A stretch of DNA of 64,000 bases from Misgurnus anguillicaudatus. Taxonomy: Eukaryota > Chordata > Actinopteri > Cypriniformes > Cobitidae. The stretch lies in contig NC_073356.2 in the NCBI RefSeq assembly GCF_027580225.2, positions 9,246,001 through 9,310,000 on the forward strand, written 5' to 3'. The translations under genes and the position numbers were made by a program. The stretch's first letter is position 1. Every line of letters begins with the position of its first letter. Below, in pieces: positions 42,946-54,672 of the stretch. The notes under the pieces are model-generated. The model saw nothing but the letters and a program-made list of their open reading frames with translations. It was not told the DNA's origin and searched no databases.

Positions 42946-43184
42946 TCTACTGCAATTACCCAACAACACTGATCTATTGTATAGGACTTGATGAAGATAT
43001 CCCTTAATACTTACCTGAGAAATTGTTGAGACTCCGTGGGATGGTCAATTGAGTGATGGTACCTTTTTGGGTTGTCAAGTGGGCGCCCTCCTTCCTGGGT
43101 GTGTCCCTGATAGGCCCACGACACCTCCAGAGGGTTCAGCAGTGAATCCCAGCATCCCAGGTTCACTCCCTAGGTGCCATCAAC

Positions 43185-44138
43185 TCATTTGAAGACCCAG
43201 GCGGAGTCTTTTCTCTTCACCCATAGCCACTGGCCTTCCTTTTCCGCAGCAGCAGAGAGGTCTTTGACTGCTTGCCGGTGGGCCTTTCCCTCCACTCCCA
43301 TCTCCCTGAGTAGCCTGGATGTTGAGGTGGCTACGAACCCTCTGCAACCTAGGTCCTCCATCTCCCACAGCTCTTTCCAGGAGATTTTTTTCTTCTCCAC
43401 TCCTTCCCATGCCATCCACTGCCCTTGCTTTGCATGTGCCACAGCTTGGGCGCACCTTCTTGCTTCCTCCTCCCGACATACCTCCTGGACCACCATCTTG
43501 CATCTCTGAGATGGAGAGGCCTTGCTTCACACTGTTGTACTGGCCCCAAGACCACCGCTCCCCTCCTGCACTTGGCCCATGATGTCCTTGTGCCTGAGTG
43601 CTGCCTTTGCCTGCTCAGTTGCAGCCAACATGGTCCACTTCCTTCTGGTGGCCAAGATGGGGGCAGCTTGGGCTACAAATGGATCTCTCGAATACAGTAG
43701 CATCATCTCCAGTATGACTTTGGTACACTTGTACTCCTCTACCAGACCAGTAATGGGCAGCTGTAGCATCCCTTTGCCATAAAGTCCAATACTGCTGAGG
43801 CACCTGGAAAGGCCAAGCCACTTCCTTACATATGAGCTGACCAATCTCTCCAGCTTTACACCTTTGACAAGCGGGAATTCATAGAGAGTAAGTGGCCAAA
43901 GGAGATGTGGAAGTAGTCCATACTGCATGCACCAGACCTTCAGCTTGCCTGAAAGCAGGGTTCTGCTGATGTTCACCAGGCCACTGGCTACCTCCTTCCT
44001 AAGCTGCTCTACTTGCTCTTTGTCTTTAAGGGAGGCATCATACCAACGACCTGGGCTCTTCACTGGCTTCTCTGAGACAGTCGGGATGGGTTCCTCGCCA
44101 ATGTGGAACTGCACAAAGAATGAGGCCACAGGATACAC
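43185..44138 (-). pseudogene. Non-LTR retrotransposon ORF fragment (RT C-terminal side)
   Basis: One minus-strand frame is open from 44138 except for a single TGA at 43527-43529. It reads SGKLKVWCMQYGLLPHLLWPL, YEFPLVKGV, YVRKWLGLSRCL and LQLPITGLVEEYK, a signature I associate with the post-RT region of a fish non-LTR element. After the stop a basic and tryptophan-rich tail follows (REEEARRCAQAVA). The clade was not determined. GC content is clearly above the surroundings. Confidence 0.65.
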
Positions 44139-44148
44139 ACAATATTAA

Positions 44149-44690
44149 CTCATCTTTGGACGTTCCCCTCGCCTGCCTATTGACCTGTTATTCAGTCTTG
44201 GAAAAGATGAGTCCCATGACACCTATGATGCCTACTTAAGTCAATGGAGAAAAATGATGCAAAAGGCATATCAAATTGCAGCCAAAACTGCCTTGAAGGG
44301 AGCCGCTCTGGGAAAAGCTTTCTATGATAGGAAGATACAGGGAAGAGACCTTCACCCAGGCAACAGAGTTCTCCTCAGAAACCTCACCCCCAGAGGGGGG
44401 CGGGGAACGATCCAGTCTTACTGGGAAGACCAGGTTTATGAGGTGAAAGAGAGAAAAGCTGACGGCAGCCCTGTGTATGAGATCAGGAAGAGACAGTTGT
44501 GCACAGAAATCTTTTGCTGCCATGTTATTCCCTACCCCTTGAACAGCCACCAGCCGAGACTCTTCAGTCACAGAAAGACTCCCTGAGCTCCCCAAAAGAA
44601 AGAGACAGACCACGACGTCAGCAACAACAACAACTGCCAGAACAAAGTGATACCTTCAGTGATGAACAAACAATTACACTGTGATTTTAA
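44149..44690 (+). pseudogene. Gypsy integrase C-terminal fragment
   Basis: Plus-strand reading starts IFGRSPRLPIDLLFSLG and continues into WRKMMQKAYQIAAKTA, FYDRKIQGRDLHPGNRVLL and IQSYWEDQVYEVKER, the GPY/F-type end of a Gypsy integrase. It is of a different family from the two larger Gypsies. It begins within a few bases of the oppositely oriented LINE fragment. Confidence 0.78.
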
Positions 44691-44918
44691 AAATATATTT
44701 ATACAACTGAATACATAAAGAATAATACATTTAGTTAACAATGCTATAGTAAAATGCATACAAAGTGTAGTTGCCATGGCTATGACTATGGGATTTATGC
44801 ATTACTCACCTGTAGTCATGTGTTGCATCGAGAATAGACTTCGCTTCCTTCTTAAAAGTGTAACAGTAACACAAATATTTGTAACACTAAGGGGTGGTTT
44901 CGCATGTTGGGGTGGTTT

Positions 44919-45142
44919 CCCGGACAAGGATTATCGTAAACCAGGACCTTAGTTTAATTAGGAAAAATAACTAGTTTTAACACACATGCCTTTCTAAAAA
45001 CATTTTGTGTGTACATTTTGAGGCAGAACAAAAGGAACTGATGTATTTTTAGATATGTCAGTGCAAGATTTTAACATTTTGAACAGTTGTTATATTTATT
45101 TAAGTCTAGGACTAGTCTAATCCCTGTCTGGGAAACCACCCC
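44919..45142. mobile_element. Complete GGTTTCCC-type MITE (224 bp)
   Basis: GGGGTGGTTTCCCGGACAAG at the left and the inverse ATCCCTGTCTGGGAAACCACCCC at the right. Partial copies are at 34060-34170 and near 46540-46560. Confidence 0.82.
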
Positions 45143-45272
45143 ATAGGGTTTAAAATAATCCAGGACTAGGCCTTAGTTTTATCAGGACATTTAATTAGTT
45201 TTTACAAGCATACCTTACAAAAAATACTGGTGTGCATCATGGCAATGATATGGTGTTGTGCTTTGTTGTGAT

Positions 45273-46469
45273 CAGGGTTCTAAATGAACACTCGCCAAAT
45301 GCGGGTTAAAATTCATTTTGGCGAGTGTTAATAAAAACTGGCTAGCCAGATTGGCCGGTGATACATGAGGCATTGCATGCATGATACATAATGCTCTGTT
45401 CTCTGACATTTATCCCTCTGGCAGTACTTCCTACATTTCCCATCAAGACTGTGCCGTAATGCTATGTGATGATGTTTCATACACCCATTCGCTGCATGCA
45501 GTTTGCAGTTAAACCAGCACGAGAAACCATGGAAACGAACGGAGCGCGTCCACCAAAATGCAAGGAAGGCGGCACGCACGTGCCCCAGTCTAAATCTTTT
45601 GTGCCCCAGTGTAAAGCTCAAGTTAAAAAAGTTGTAAAAGTGACACAGCAGGGCAGGCGCACTGATGCATACTCGCACAAATCCAGTTTTTGCGTTCATC
45701 CACACACAACCGCATTCAAAAGTCCATGTGACGCCACGTGATGGAGTGTATGAAAACATGACGAAACTAAAGTAAGTTTCTAAATTATACTGTTAATCTT
45801 ATTTTGACTCGATCACTATTGGCTTCTGTGGACATCAGAAATGTTTTGTGTAAAGCAGGGAAATGGAAGCAGAAAGGAGAGCTGATAAGTTAAAGGAAGG
45901 TAAGACAAATTACATCCTCACCCTGTCAGGTCTCAAACATTAGAGGAAAAATCTCAGGAAAATCTCTTGTCAAAATAGGATTGTATTGTTGCTGAGAAAA
46001 TCAACACATGTGTTATACTGTTCTGTATTTTCAGATATAAAAATTTGCAGTAACTATGACTGAGATTATTTTAGTATAGTATAGTTTCTTAAAATATTAT
46101 AACAATATTCTTGTAAAAAGAAGTTATTAATCATTGCTATTGTATAATGTTGAAAATATGCATGTACGCGAAAGAAAAAACGAAACGAAATATTTTGTGG
46201 TGGGAACAAATAGTTTTAAAGTTGAGGCAGTAAAGGACGAGAGTACCCAAAGTCATTACAGAGCCTAATGTTAATTAAAACGGCCTAGACAGGTCTTATT
46301 GAAGAGAGTCTTGCTGGGAGAAGCCTCACTTTATGTGTGTTTTTCATACCAACAATGTTAATAAAATTATCAAATGCATTCATTGGCACTCATTATTTCT
46401 CTTTCACCGGAAAAAATTGGCTAGTGGAAATGCTGATTGGCTGATCAAAAAAGTTAATTTAGAAGCCTG
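45273..46469. mobile_element. hAT element (1197 bp) with perfect 8-bp target duplication
   Basis: Starts CAGGGTTCTAAATGAACACT and ends AGTTAATTTAGAAGCCTG, inverted with small mismatches. GTTGTGAT flanks both sides (45265-45272, 46470-46477). The interior frame at 45466-45741 shows no transposase motif. Confidence 0.92.
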
Positions 46470-46599
46470 GTTGTGATGCTGCAGCATTTTGCATGGTAGG
46501 GTCAGGATTGGTAATGAATGAAAAAATAATGAATATGGGGCGGTTTCAGGGATTAGACTAAAATAAATGTAAGTGGTGTCCAAACAATTTGCACTGACA

Positions 46600-47745
46600 T
46601 ATCTTCAAATACATATCTTCAAAGCTCCAGAAGGTTTATGTTGAGTAAGAGAACAGAGATATTGAGGCAACTGTCACAAAATAGATTTATAAACAAAAAG
46701 GTACCAGTGCTTACGTCTGCGCATAGATAATCACAACCATCCGACTCTGTGATACAAACCACAATGGTGTGTGCTGTAGTTGCAGTTTAATATAAACAAA
46801 AGCGCACCCTGATATAAAATATCCAAAGAATTAAAAAGTTTGGTATTTTCTGATTTATACAAAATATCTCCGTAATCAAGGACAGGCATAAAAGTTGCAA
46901 AAACTAATTTTCTTTTTGCTTCAAAAGAGAAGCATGATTTATTTCTAAATTAAAACCCTAATTTTATTTTTAATTTAGTCCTTACTTGATCAATGTGTAA
47001 CAATAAGCCCAATCGGTTGTGTCACAAAATAAGGGGTCAGATTTTACTGTGTGAGATTAAAAGAGTTAGAATGATGAGACAAACAAGTGATATCAACTTA
47101 AATAAGTGTATTTACAAACACAAAGAACTTAAAACAACACACTAAAAACTCAAGACTGTTAAAAGAAAGGAATATAAAAACCAAACCTAAAACAATCTAA
47201 AAGTCCAAATGTGCTAAAAGTACAAGTGTTCTCCCGTGTAGGCCTATAATTATAGGGTAATCCACAAACGTTCTGGAAGGGTAAATCCATAAAGAAAAAA
47301 CTCCACAATCCAAACAGTTGTGTAGCTTTAGCATATGCTAACAATGTGCTTCTGCTGCTTCCTTTTATACTGGCATTGCTTCCTGTCATGTGATACTCAC
47401 ATGACAGGCCGCCCAAACAAAATAAAAGACATAAACACATAAAATAGCAAATGGAATAAAATGGCTAAGAAAACATCTAAAACCTATTTAAAACTCAAAT
47501 ATACATAAAACCACAATACAATGTATAAAATGAGCGGTAACATGTTTCTTGTGTGACGGTGTCACAAATGTAAGATTTAAAAGACAGTGAATCATCCAAC
47601 ATAAAACCAAGGTATTTATATTCTGTCACTACCTCTATTATAGTGCCCTTTCGGGTTTTAAGAGATGTTTGATTTGTCACTTGCTTTTTTGATCTTGAAA
47701 AGAACATTACTTTAGTTTTAGTCTCATTCAAAGTTTAAATCATAA
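46600..47745 (-). pseudogene. 5'-truncated LINE, split by a 530-bp insertion
   Basis: 47571-47731 on the minus strand reads ETKTKVMFFSRSKKQ and EYKYLGFMLDDSLSFK, an RT C-terminal signature. 46600-47018 continues it, with KLGFYFRNKSCFS, KRKLVFATFMPVLDYGD and THHCGLYHRVGW in broken frames. The gap is the insertion 47029-47558. Confidence 0.72.
47029..47558. mobile_element. Insertion within LINE, flanked by 10-bp direct repeats
   Basis: GTGTCACAAA lies at 47019-47028 and 47559-47568 at the junctions with the interrupted LINE. A TATA-like TTTTATACTGG and a CATGTGA palindrome occur inside. It could be a solo LTR (minus strand) or a DNA element; no terminal inverted repeats are obvious. Confidence 0.6.
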
Positions 47746-48540
47746 AGCCTTTGCTGCACGTCGTCCAGGGCCGATGCTAGTAGGCAAATGCCTAAGGCCT
47801 GATTTCCTTTCTGGCTGGGAAGATGCTGGGGTTTGTCTACCCATCCAGAGAAATTAATAACATTAATGTCTGTGTTAATGCAGTCGATATGTCTATATGT
47901 TTCATAGTATCACACAGCAGACAAGGGATATTTTTAGTTCCTACGTTAATTGTTATACTAGATTAAACATTAAACAAATAACAAGAACAAACGGGTGTGA
48001 ATTTTCAATAATGTGTTTTATTTGTATCACATTTTTAATTATCATTTATTTTATAGAGTAAAGAAATGTTTGCAAATCCTATTTCACTAGTTCGCCTGAG
48101 CATTCAGGTCTTAATGATTAATGGTAAGCAAACTTGGCTTGCTGTCCTTAAAGGGAGCTCTGTACCTGAGCTCTGAACCTTCAGAGAGAGAGCAAACCTG
48201 AGGTTGGGGTTCGAGTCGAGACCCAAGTTCAACCCCCTGCAACAGAACTACACAGAGGAAGAAAGGGAGAGTGAAGGAGGAGATGGGGAGGAGGAGGGAT
48301 GCTGGAAAAAATTGCAGCTGGACGCGGAGGCCTGAAGGCTGCCTTATATACGCCCATGATAATGATGATGATTGACAGACCTGAATGTTTAGGCCCCTCC
48401 CAAACCTACGTTTAGAACTACATTTATAAAAAATGGTAAAACAATGATAATGTTATTATAATATGGATTTTTAAAAATTCTGATTTTAGCACCTTTTAAA
48501 AAATAAAAAAGGTTACAAATGAAATTAAAACTTGCATGTG
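47746..48540. other. Repeat-like intergenic stretch
   Basis: Contains GGCCGATGCTAG-GCAAATGCCTAAGGC and a GGAGGAGG-rich patch near 48260-48300. No gene. Confidence 0.35.
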
Positions 48541-48599
48541 CACCGCCACCCAATGGCCTTAGGAAAAACAGTGAACAGTGGAGATATGAATTTTAGTGA

Positions 48600-49545
48600 G
48601 TAAATATATGTGGATATTATAATTAGACTGACCAAATATAATGACTGTATCTGCATTTTGCTATGTTATGTTTTCAGGCCAGGACCCTTATTAACAACAC
48701 CTTCCAGTTTCATTAAACTTCAAACTTTGCCAGGCCGGCACAGACACACCCTTTACAGAAGTCAAGATCTTTACAATTTATCATTGCATAGTAGTCCTTA
48801 AGATCTGTCTGACCAAATAAGATGATGATCTAATTAAATTTCTATGAGCAGTAAATCACAGTGTAAATTCTGACATTTCCTTTGCCACCAGGTGGCACTA
48901 TGACTGTCTCTAAAATATGCCATGTTAATGTGTTCAGGCCAGGAAATTTATCAAACATGTGAAGGATGGGTCACATTTTACATTCACAATTTAGAACAAC
49001 ATCCTGTTTCATGGCGAAGACAAAGAAATTTGGCAGGCCACCACGTACACACCCTCAAAAAAAAAGGTCAAGATCTCCGCAATGTAACATCGCAAAGGCC
49101 TTTAGATGACACTGACTAAATATGAAGATGATCTGATTAAATCTCTAGGAGAAGTTTGTTAAAGTATGAAGCCTGGAAATGGCAAAATTTCGATTGGTGT
49201 ACCGAAAATATAGATAACTTTTTGTCTTAAGATTCTCTAGATGCATACCAATTGGACAAACGCTCTAGGATGAGTTCGAAAAGTAGGTTTTATGACTAAT
49301 TCAAAATGGTAGGACATTTTTAATGTGAAAAATAATGTCAAGGATTCAAGAGCCAAGGATTCAGACAAAAAAGGATTTCTTTCTACGACGTACACTTCAG
49401 AAGTTAGCAGCAAAAACATAAGACTGTTGGTGGCGCTAGTAGGTTCAAAATAGAGACTCCAAATTTGGTGTGGTGGCTACTTTGACTGTTCTCTGTCAGT
49501 GTGACAAATTTCATAACTTTGTCCGCTTCTATGGGCTGCCTAGTG
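48600..49545. repeat. Two or three diverged about 300-bp tandem units
   Basis: GTTTTCAGGCCAGGA, TTTGCCAGGCCGGCA, CAAGATCT-ACAAT and GACCAAATAAGATGATGATCT at 48676-48840 recur in order, with changes, at 48930-49145. Continues to GGGCTGCCTA near 49540. Non-coding fish repeat. Confidence 0.65.
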
Positions 49546-49549
49546 TTGT

Positions 49550-49632
49550 AGTCAAGACCACCTTAACCGAGACCAAGTCATGACCAAGACCAAGACAGGC
49601 CGAGACCGAGACAAGACCAAGACCAGTGCAAG
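49550..49632. repeat. GACCAAGAC-rich simple repeat
   Basis: Irregular repeats of GACCAAGAC and GAGACCGAGACA. Confidence 0.75.
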
Positions 49633-49816
49633 TCACTGCATTAAAACACTTATGATAAAATGTGGAATATGCATATGATTAGGCACTTCTTGTGTGTGTG
49701 TGTCTGTGTGTGTGTCATCAGAGAAGTTGATAAAATAATCAAAGGCATTGCAGATATCTTTGTCTATAAGCAAATAAAAGTGAACAAACACTAAAGAGCT
49801 GAAATCAACTTAACCA

Positions 49817-49822
49817 TTTATT
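49817..49822 (-). terminator. Candidate polyadenylation signal of ZNF-C
   Basis: AATAAA on the minus strand about 190 bases downstream of the ZNF-C stop. Confidence 0.45.
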
Positions 49823-50012
49823 CTGAACTGTCTTTCCATGGCTTGCTATACACTCAACACAATGCAGGTGTTTTTAGTAAAATTAGAAAAATTGTCATTG
49901 GGAGAAACTTAAAAAATGCTTAAACAATGCCAAGATCATATGCCAAATGATATGATATGAGCAAAATTATACTAAGGCTTTACACTCTGTAAATTAAAAT
50001 CTATGATGATTT

Positions 50013-53000
50013 TCAATGTAGTTTCTTCTGATGACTCTGAAAATTTCCTAAATAAGCAAATCTCTCTCCACAGATCAAGCAGTGGTAAGGTTTCTCTCCT
50101 GTATGAATTCTTTGATGGAGCTTCAGGGCATCTGATCTAGCAAACGTCCTCTCACACTGAGAGCATTTATAAAGTTTTTCACCTGTATGAGTTCTCTGGT
50201 GTAACACTAAACTGTGATGTCGATTAAAACTTTTTCCACAAACATTACAGTGATAAGGTTTCTCTCCAGTGTGAATTATCAGATGACAGCTAAAAGAACT
50301 TGGATTATAAAAGCTCTTATCACAGTGAGAGCAGTTGTAAGGTTTCTCTCCAGTGTGAATTCTCTCATGAACTTTTAAATTACCTGCTTGAATGAACGTC
50401 TTCTCACACTGAGAGCATTTGTAAGGTCTGTCACCTGTATGAATTCTCTGATGCTTTAGTAAAATGTCACGGTAATTAAAACTCTTTCCACAAACACTAC
50501 AGTGATAAGGTTTCTGTCCAGTGTGAAGTATCTCGTGGTGCATCAGCTGACCTTTGTGATGAAAACTTTTATCACAATGTGAACACTGATAGAGTTTCTC
50601 CTCACCGTGTATTTTTAGATGTGATTTTAAGGAGCCTTTAACCCTAAAGGTTTTGTCACATTCGCTGCACTGATAAGGTCTCTCATTGGTGTGTAAACGT
50701 ACATGTTTCTTAATATAGGATGCATAACGAAATCTCTTCTCACAGTGAGGACATTTATATGGTTTTTCTCCTGTGTGAATTCTCTGATGAATAACAAGAC
50801 TTCCTTTGCTGTGGAGATATTTGCCACATTCAGTGCAGCAGAAAGGCTTTTCACCACTGTGTGTCCTCATGTGATCTTTCAGCTGAGATAAGAAGACAAA
50901 ATTCATCCCACACTGATCACAGTGAAACTTCTTTTTCTTCTTCTTCTTCTCTTCGTGCTCTTTTGAATGATGAAGTTTCTTCTCTTGTAAGGTAGTAAAG
51001 CTGAATTTCTGTTCTGTGTGTTTTCTCTCATGTGTCTCTAAATGTCTCTGTGAGCTGAATGTCTTTCCACAGGTGATGCAGGAAAGAGTTTGTGCTGTCA
51101 GTCGATCTTCTGATGTTGAGGATGTTTCTCCCTCGGAACATGATTCACTCTTCACATCTGAAATGAATACAATATTTATATAATTAACTTGTATAAAACT
51201 AAATTTCCAATGTACATCATGAAAATAACATTACAGTATACGAATTACTAATTTTTAACAACAAAGAATTGAGTATTAAAGATTAAAAGTAAAGTGAACT
51301 GACAGCTCTTTATATAAGGTTTCAGAAGTAACAAAATAAACAAACGGCTTTCGAGGAACAATATAACTTCCGGTAAACTATGCAAGCCATCAGCCATCTT
51401 TTAACTGTAAACATACTCAAATAACTCATTCCATCAAATAACAATGTCATACGAGACACAGCCATCTTTTAATTGTATAATACTGGGAACTATATTCTCA
51501 GAAGGCAAAGCACTGCTACTTGGGGGGAGTGATTTGCTTGCAGCACCGAAGAGGCCCCTTGGTTAGGAGCAGAGAGTTCGGTCAGAGTTGCGCAAATCAC
51601 TCCGCCCAAGTAGCAGTGCTTCGCCTTCTGAGATTATACAATTAAAAGATGGCTGTGCCTCATATGACCTTGTTATTTGTACACGCTGAGACTATACAAA
51701 TCACAATATATAAATAGGAAAATGTTGGCACTATTTTGTCACTTATTGGGAGCAGTATGCTAGCTGAAGCCATTTCAGTCTTTGTGCTAAGCTAGGCTAG
51801 CGGTGGGTGCGTCAGACAGAGTTATGGCATGCACAGAAATGAAAAGGGTATGAATGGACTTATCTAACTCTGGGAATACGGTAAATAAGCTAAAGTCCAT
51901 AAAAGTCGGCGTGTTCCTTTAACTACAGATCAGCTGCCAAACCTCCCATCAAAAAGCGGTAATCCATGATCACCATCTTCCCTCATCTTTAGGAAATCAA
52001 AACATTTGTTATTTTCGAATAGTCAGACCATTAAAAAAAAGACCGTAAGTTAAGTTATGCCCAGAATCTAAACTGCGACAATGCACTTGCGTCCAATGAA
52101 ACCGTCTATATATTGGCAAGCAAGCAACATATTCCACTTATAGATTCATTTTAACTGTTAAGTGAAGTCACTTCTCCACAACCACTGTTATTTAATTCAG
52201 ATAAATGATTCTGACATAGGGATGCATATCAATTAATCGCGATGAATCTATAGCAGAATAAAAGTTTTTGTTTACATCATATATGTGTGTGTACTACTGT
52301 GTATAATAACTTTGTATAGTTAAATGCACACACATGCATGTATATATTTAAGCAATGTTTACATATGTATATACATTTGTATATTTATGTATAATTTATA
52401 TTATAAATATAAATACTTAGTATATAAATATATTTTTTTCTTAAAATTATACATGCATGTGTGCATATTTATATATACATAATTATTATACACAGTTCAC
52501 ACACATATATGATGTAAACAAAAACCTTTATTCTGCTATAGATTAATCGCGATTAATTGATATGCATCCCTATTCTGACATGTAATGAATGAGAAACATT
52601 TGTGTGTGTTTGTGAGTCGAAATGATGTACTAAAACATCTCGAAACATGAGCTCACATAACAGTAAAATAATAAGAGACAACAGAAAAACCATACCTGAT
52701 GGATTTAAATCATCCACATGATTGTCTTTATCAGTGTGATCTTCCTCTTCTGTGGGTTCAGTTTTAATCTTCATCATCAGGTTCCTGCAGTCGATCAGTT
52801 TGACTGAACACATCTTCAGTGTGGTCTGCAGGATCTGCTGCTGTTCTCCAGCGTTACAGACAGAATCCAGAGACTCTGTGGAGGTTTGATCAGTAGATTC
52901 CTCATCCTGTAAGCCCTGATTACTGTCACACACAGTGTCCTGAGCGTCTGTGGGCTTTGACTCAGTATAAGAGAGTAAAGTGAGACTGAGCTCTGAGTCC

Positions 53001-53381
53001 TGTGTGTGTCTGGATTTCTCTTCAGAGAGTTTAGAGTCCAGCAGTGGCTGTGGTGTGCGGCTCTGATCTCTGCTCATCCACACTGAATCCAGACATCCAT
53101 CAGTCACATACACTGAAGATTCACAACAATCCACATCCTAACAACAAAACACACACTCAGTGTAAGATTATAACTGATTTAACAGACAGAATGATTCATG
53201 TAAAGGATGTTTAAGCTGTACAAACCTCTCTCTTCACTCCTTCATCTCCTCTCAGCTTTGTCTCCAGTAACGCCACCTCTTTCTTCAGCTGAGAGATTTC
53301 TGTGATGAAATCATCAATATCCAGCATGGACAGATCAGTTCCTACTGATTTACAGCACATCTCATCTCTCATCATCAACAT
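50013..53381 (-). CDS. ZNF-C: C2H2 zinc-finger protein, 12 fingers, three coding exons
   Basis: Predicted 580-aa nuclear DNA-binding protein. Minus-strand coding exons are 53381-53226, 53137-52696 and 51157-50013, phases 0 and 1 as in ZNF-A and ZNF-B; the exon 2 acceptor is TTGTTAG rather than TTGTCAG. Exon 1 (52 aa) is nearly identical to ZNF-A. Exon 2 has the acidic linker with IKTEP, and exon 3 opens with VKSES. Fingers 1-2 are separated by a Lys run (seven consecutive K). Fingers 3-12 have mostly TGEKP linkers, with variants TGQKP, TGDRP and TGEKL. The last finger has an extra residue between its histidines (HQKKLH) and the protein ends there, earlier than ZNF-A, which keeps a 16-residue tail. 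Intron 2 is only 1.5 kb, with one hAT MITE and a hairpin. Probably functional. Confidence 0.88.
51462..51657. repeat. Hairpin repeat in ZNF-C intron 2
   Basis: CAGCCATCTTTTAATTGTATAAT at the left pairs with ATTATACAATTAAAAGATGGCTG at the right. Nested inside, CTCAGAAGGC and GCACTGCTACTTGGG pair with CCCAAGTAGCAGTGC and GCCTTCTGAG. Confidence 0.85.
52217..52572. mobile_element. hAT MITE (356 bp) in ZNF-C intron 2
   Basis: TAGGGATGCATATCAATTAA at the left and TTAATTGATATGCATCCCTA at the right are perfect inverses. TTCTGACA flanks both sides (52209-52216, 52573-52580). The inner region is a long AT-rich imperfect palindrome. It lies about 120 bp from the exon 2 donor. Confidence 0.94.
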
Positions 53382-53535
53382 CTTTACACTAAAATACACC
53401 GAAACAAGACTCTGTTTACACTCAATAAACTAAAGATTTTTTTTCTCAAAAAACTAAAGATGAGAGAAAACACTGATACACAAACACATCACACGCGAGC
53501 TTCTTTCTTTTGTGGGTTTATCGGCGGAACATGAG

Positions 53536-53561
53536 CTGCAGAGCGCCTCCTACTGTGCTGG
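53536..53561 (-). promoter_or_regulatory. CTCF-like motif in ZNF-C promoter
   Basis: Minus strand reads CCAGCACAGTAGGAGGCGCT then CTGCAG. Homology to the other promoters stops about 20 bp further upstream, where other sequence and then a transposon begin. Confidence 0.5.
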
Positions 53562-53602
53562 AGAGAGAAGACGCTAAACCAGGGGCATTGGTAGACATAA
53601 AG

Positions 53603-54672
53603 CCAAAGAGTAGAAGCCAAGAGGCGAAACTCAATAGAACGCTCCATAGCAACAGTTGCCACCATGACGTGACGGCGCGGCCGCCATTATGGACTGAAAA
53701 CTGAAGGAAAACGCCGAAAAATAATGAGAGTCAATGGCACTGAACCAACTTAACATAACAAAAACTTGGCCTAAAACTTTTTTTCTGGTCGTCATATCTA
53801 AATACGAAAACAACGTGGATATGCATGGCCTAATTATCCTTAGGAAAATAGTATTTTGGGACAAAATATTACTATAAAAGTACGGTAAGACTACTATAGA
53901 GGTGCTATAGCGGCTCTGGGATATTATAGAGGTATTACAGAACATAACATACTTCTGTGATGTTCTAATACCTCTATAATATTTTAGAGCTGCTATAGTG
54001 TTTCTGGTAGTCTTGTCGTACTTCTATAGTATGTCCCAAATAAATTACTATAGTATTCCTATAAGATTACTATACTATTTTGTCCCAAAATACTATAAGA
54101 TTCCTATAGTACTTTTTTTGTAAGGGTATGTCCCCCCACCGAATCGGCTTCATTAGCCTACCACTTAGGCTACGGTTTGCAAAGATACAATTATAAAATT
54201 ACTGCAAACCTTTAATCTATCAATATTTATGTTCTATTATGCATTTTCCTTGTTATATGAATAACAGAAATTCATGAAATAATATATAGGCAGACACACA
54301 GTAATAAGATATTTATTCAAATGTTGATTTTGAAATGAGTGAAAATCACCATATGATTTGGAAAAATAAATAAATAAAATTGTAAATGAACATTTCTTAA
54401 GAGTTAAAATATTTCCACTTAAATGAGTTATTACCTTTGTGCATCCTTACCGATGAAATGCCAAATCGCTTCTGGTGGACTGATCATTTTTGCAATTTAT
54501 TGCAGAACACTGCTTGCGTTTTAACCACTTGCTCATCTTCACAGTTGTGAGGCGCGCTAACGATTTCAGCAGCTTTCAGTCCATAATGGCGGCCGTGGCT
54601 CCGCAGCGCCATCTACAGAATGTTACCCATAACACAACCGAGTTTCGCCTCTTGGGCTTCTATACTCTTTGG
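53603..54672. mobile_element. TIR element (1070 bp) directly upstream of ZNF-C
   Basis: CCAAAGAGTAGAAGCCAAGA at the left and the inverse CTTGGGCTTCTATACTCTTTGG at the right. A second inverted pair, GGCGAAACTC/GAGTTTCGCC, follows inside, as does GGCCGCCATTATGGACTGAA with TTCAGTCCATAATGGCGGCC. It contains the hairpin 53850-54125. Confidence 0.86.
53850..54125. repeat. TATAG-rich hairpin inside the upstream element
   Basis: TTGGGACAAAATATTACTAT...GGTAAGACTACTATAG...AGAGGTATTA is mirrored by TAATACCTCTATAATA...CTATAGTATGTCCCAAA. Extra CTATAG-type direct repeats occur at the right. Confidence 0.75.

Noticed and set aside
43174..43782. Overlapping plus-strand frames opposite the LINE fragment
   Set aside because: The GC-rich LINE coding strand leaves several open frames; only the minus frame has recognisable motifs.
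45466..45741. 91-codon frame inside the hAT at 45273-46469
   Set aside because: No transposase or other motif; probably chance.
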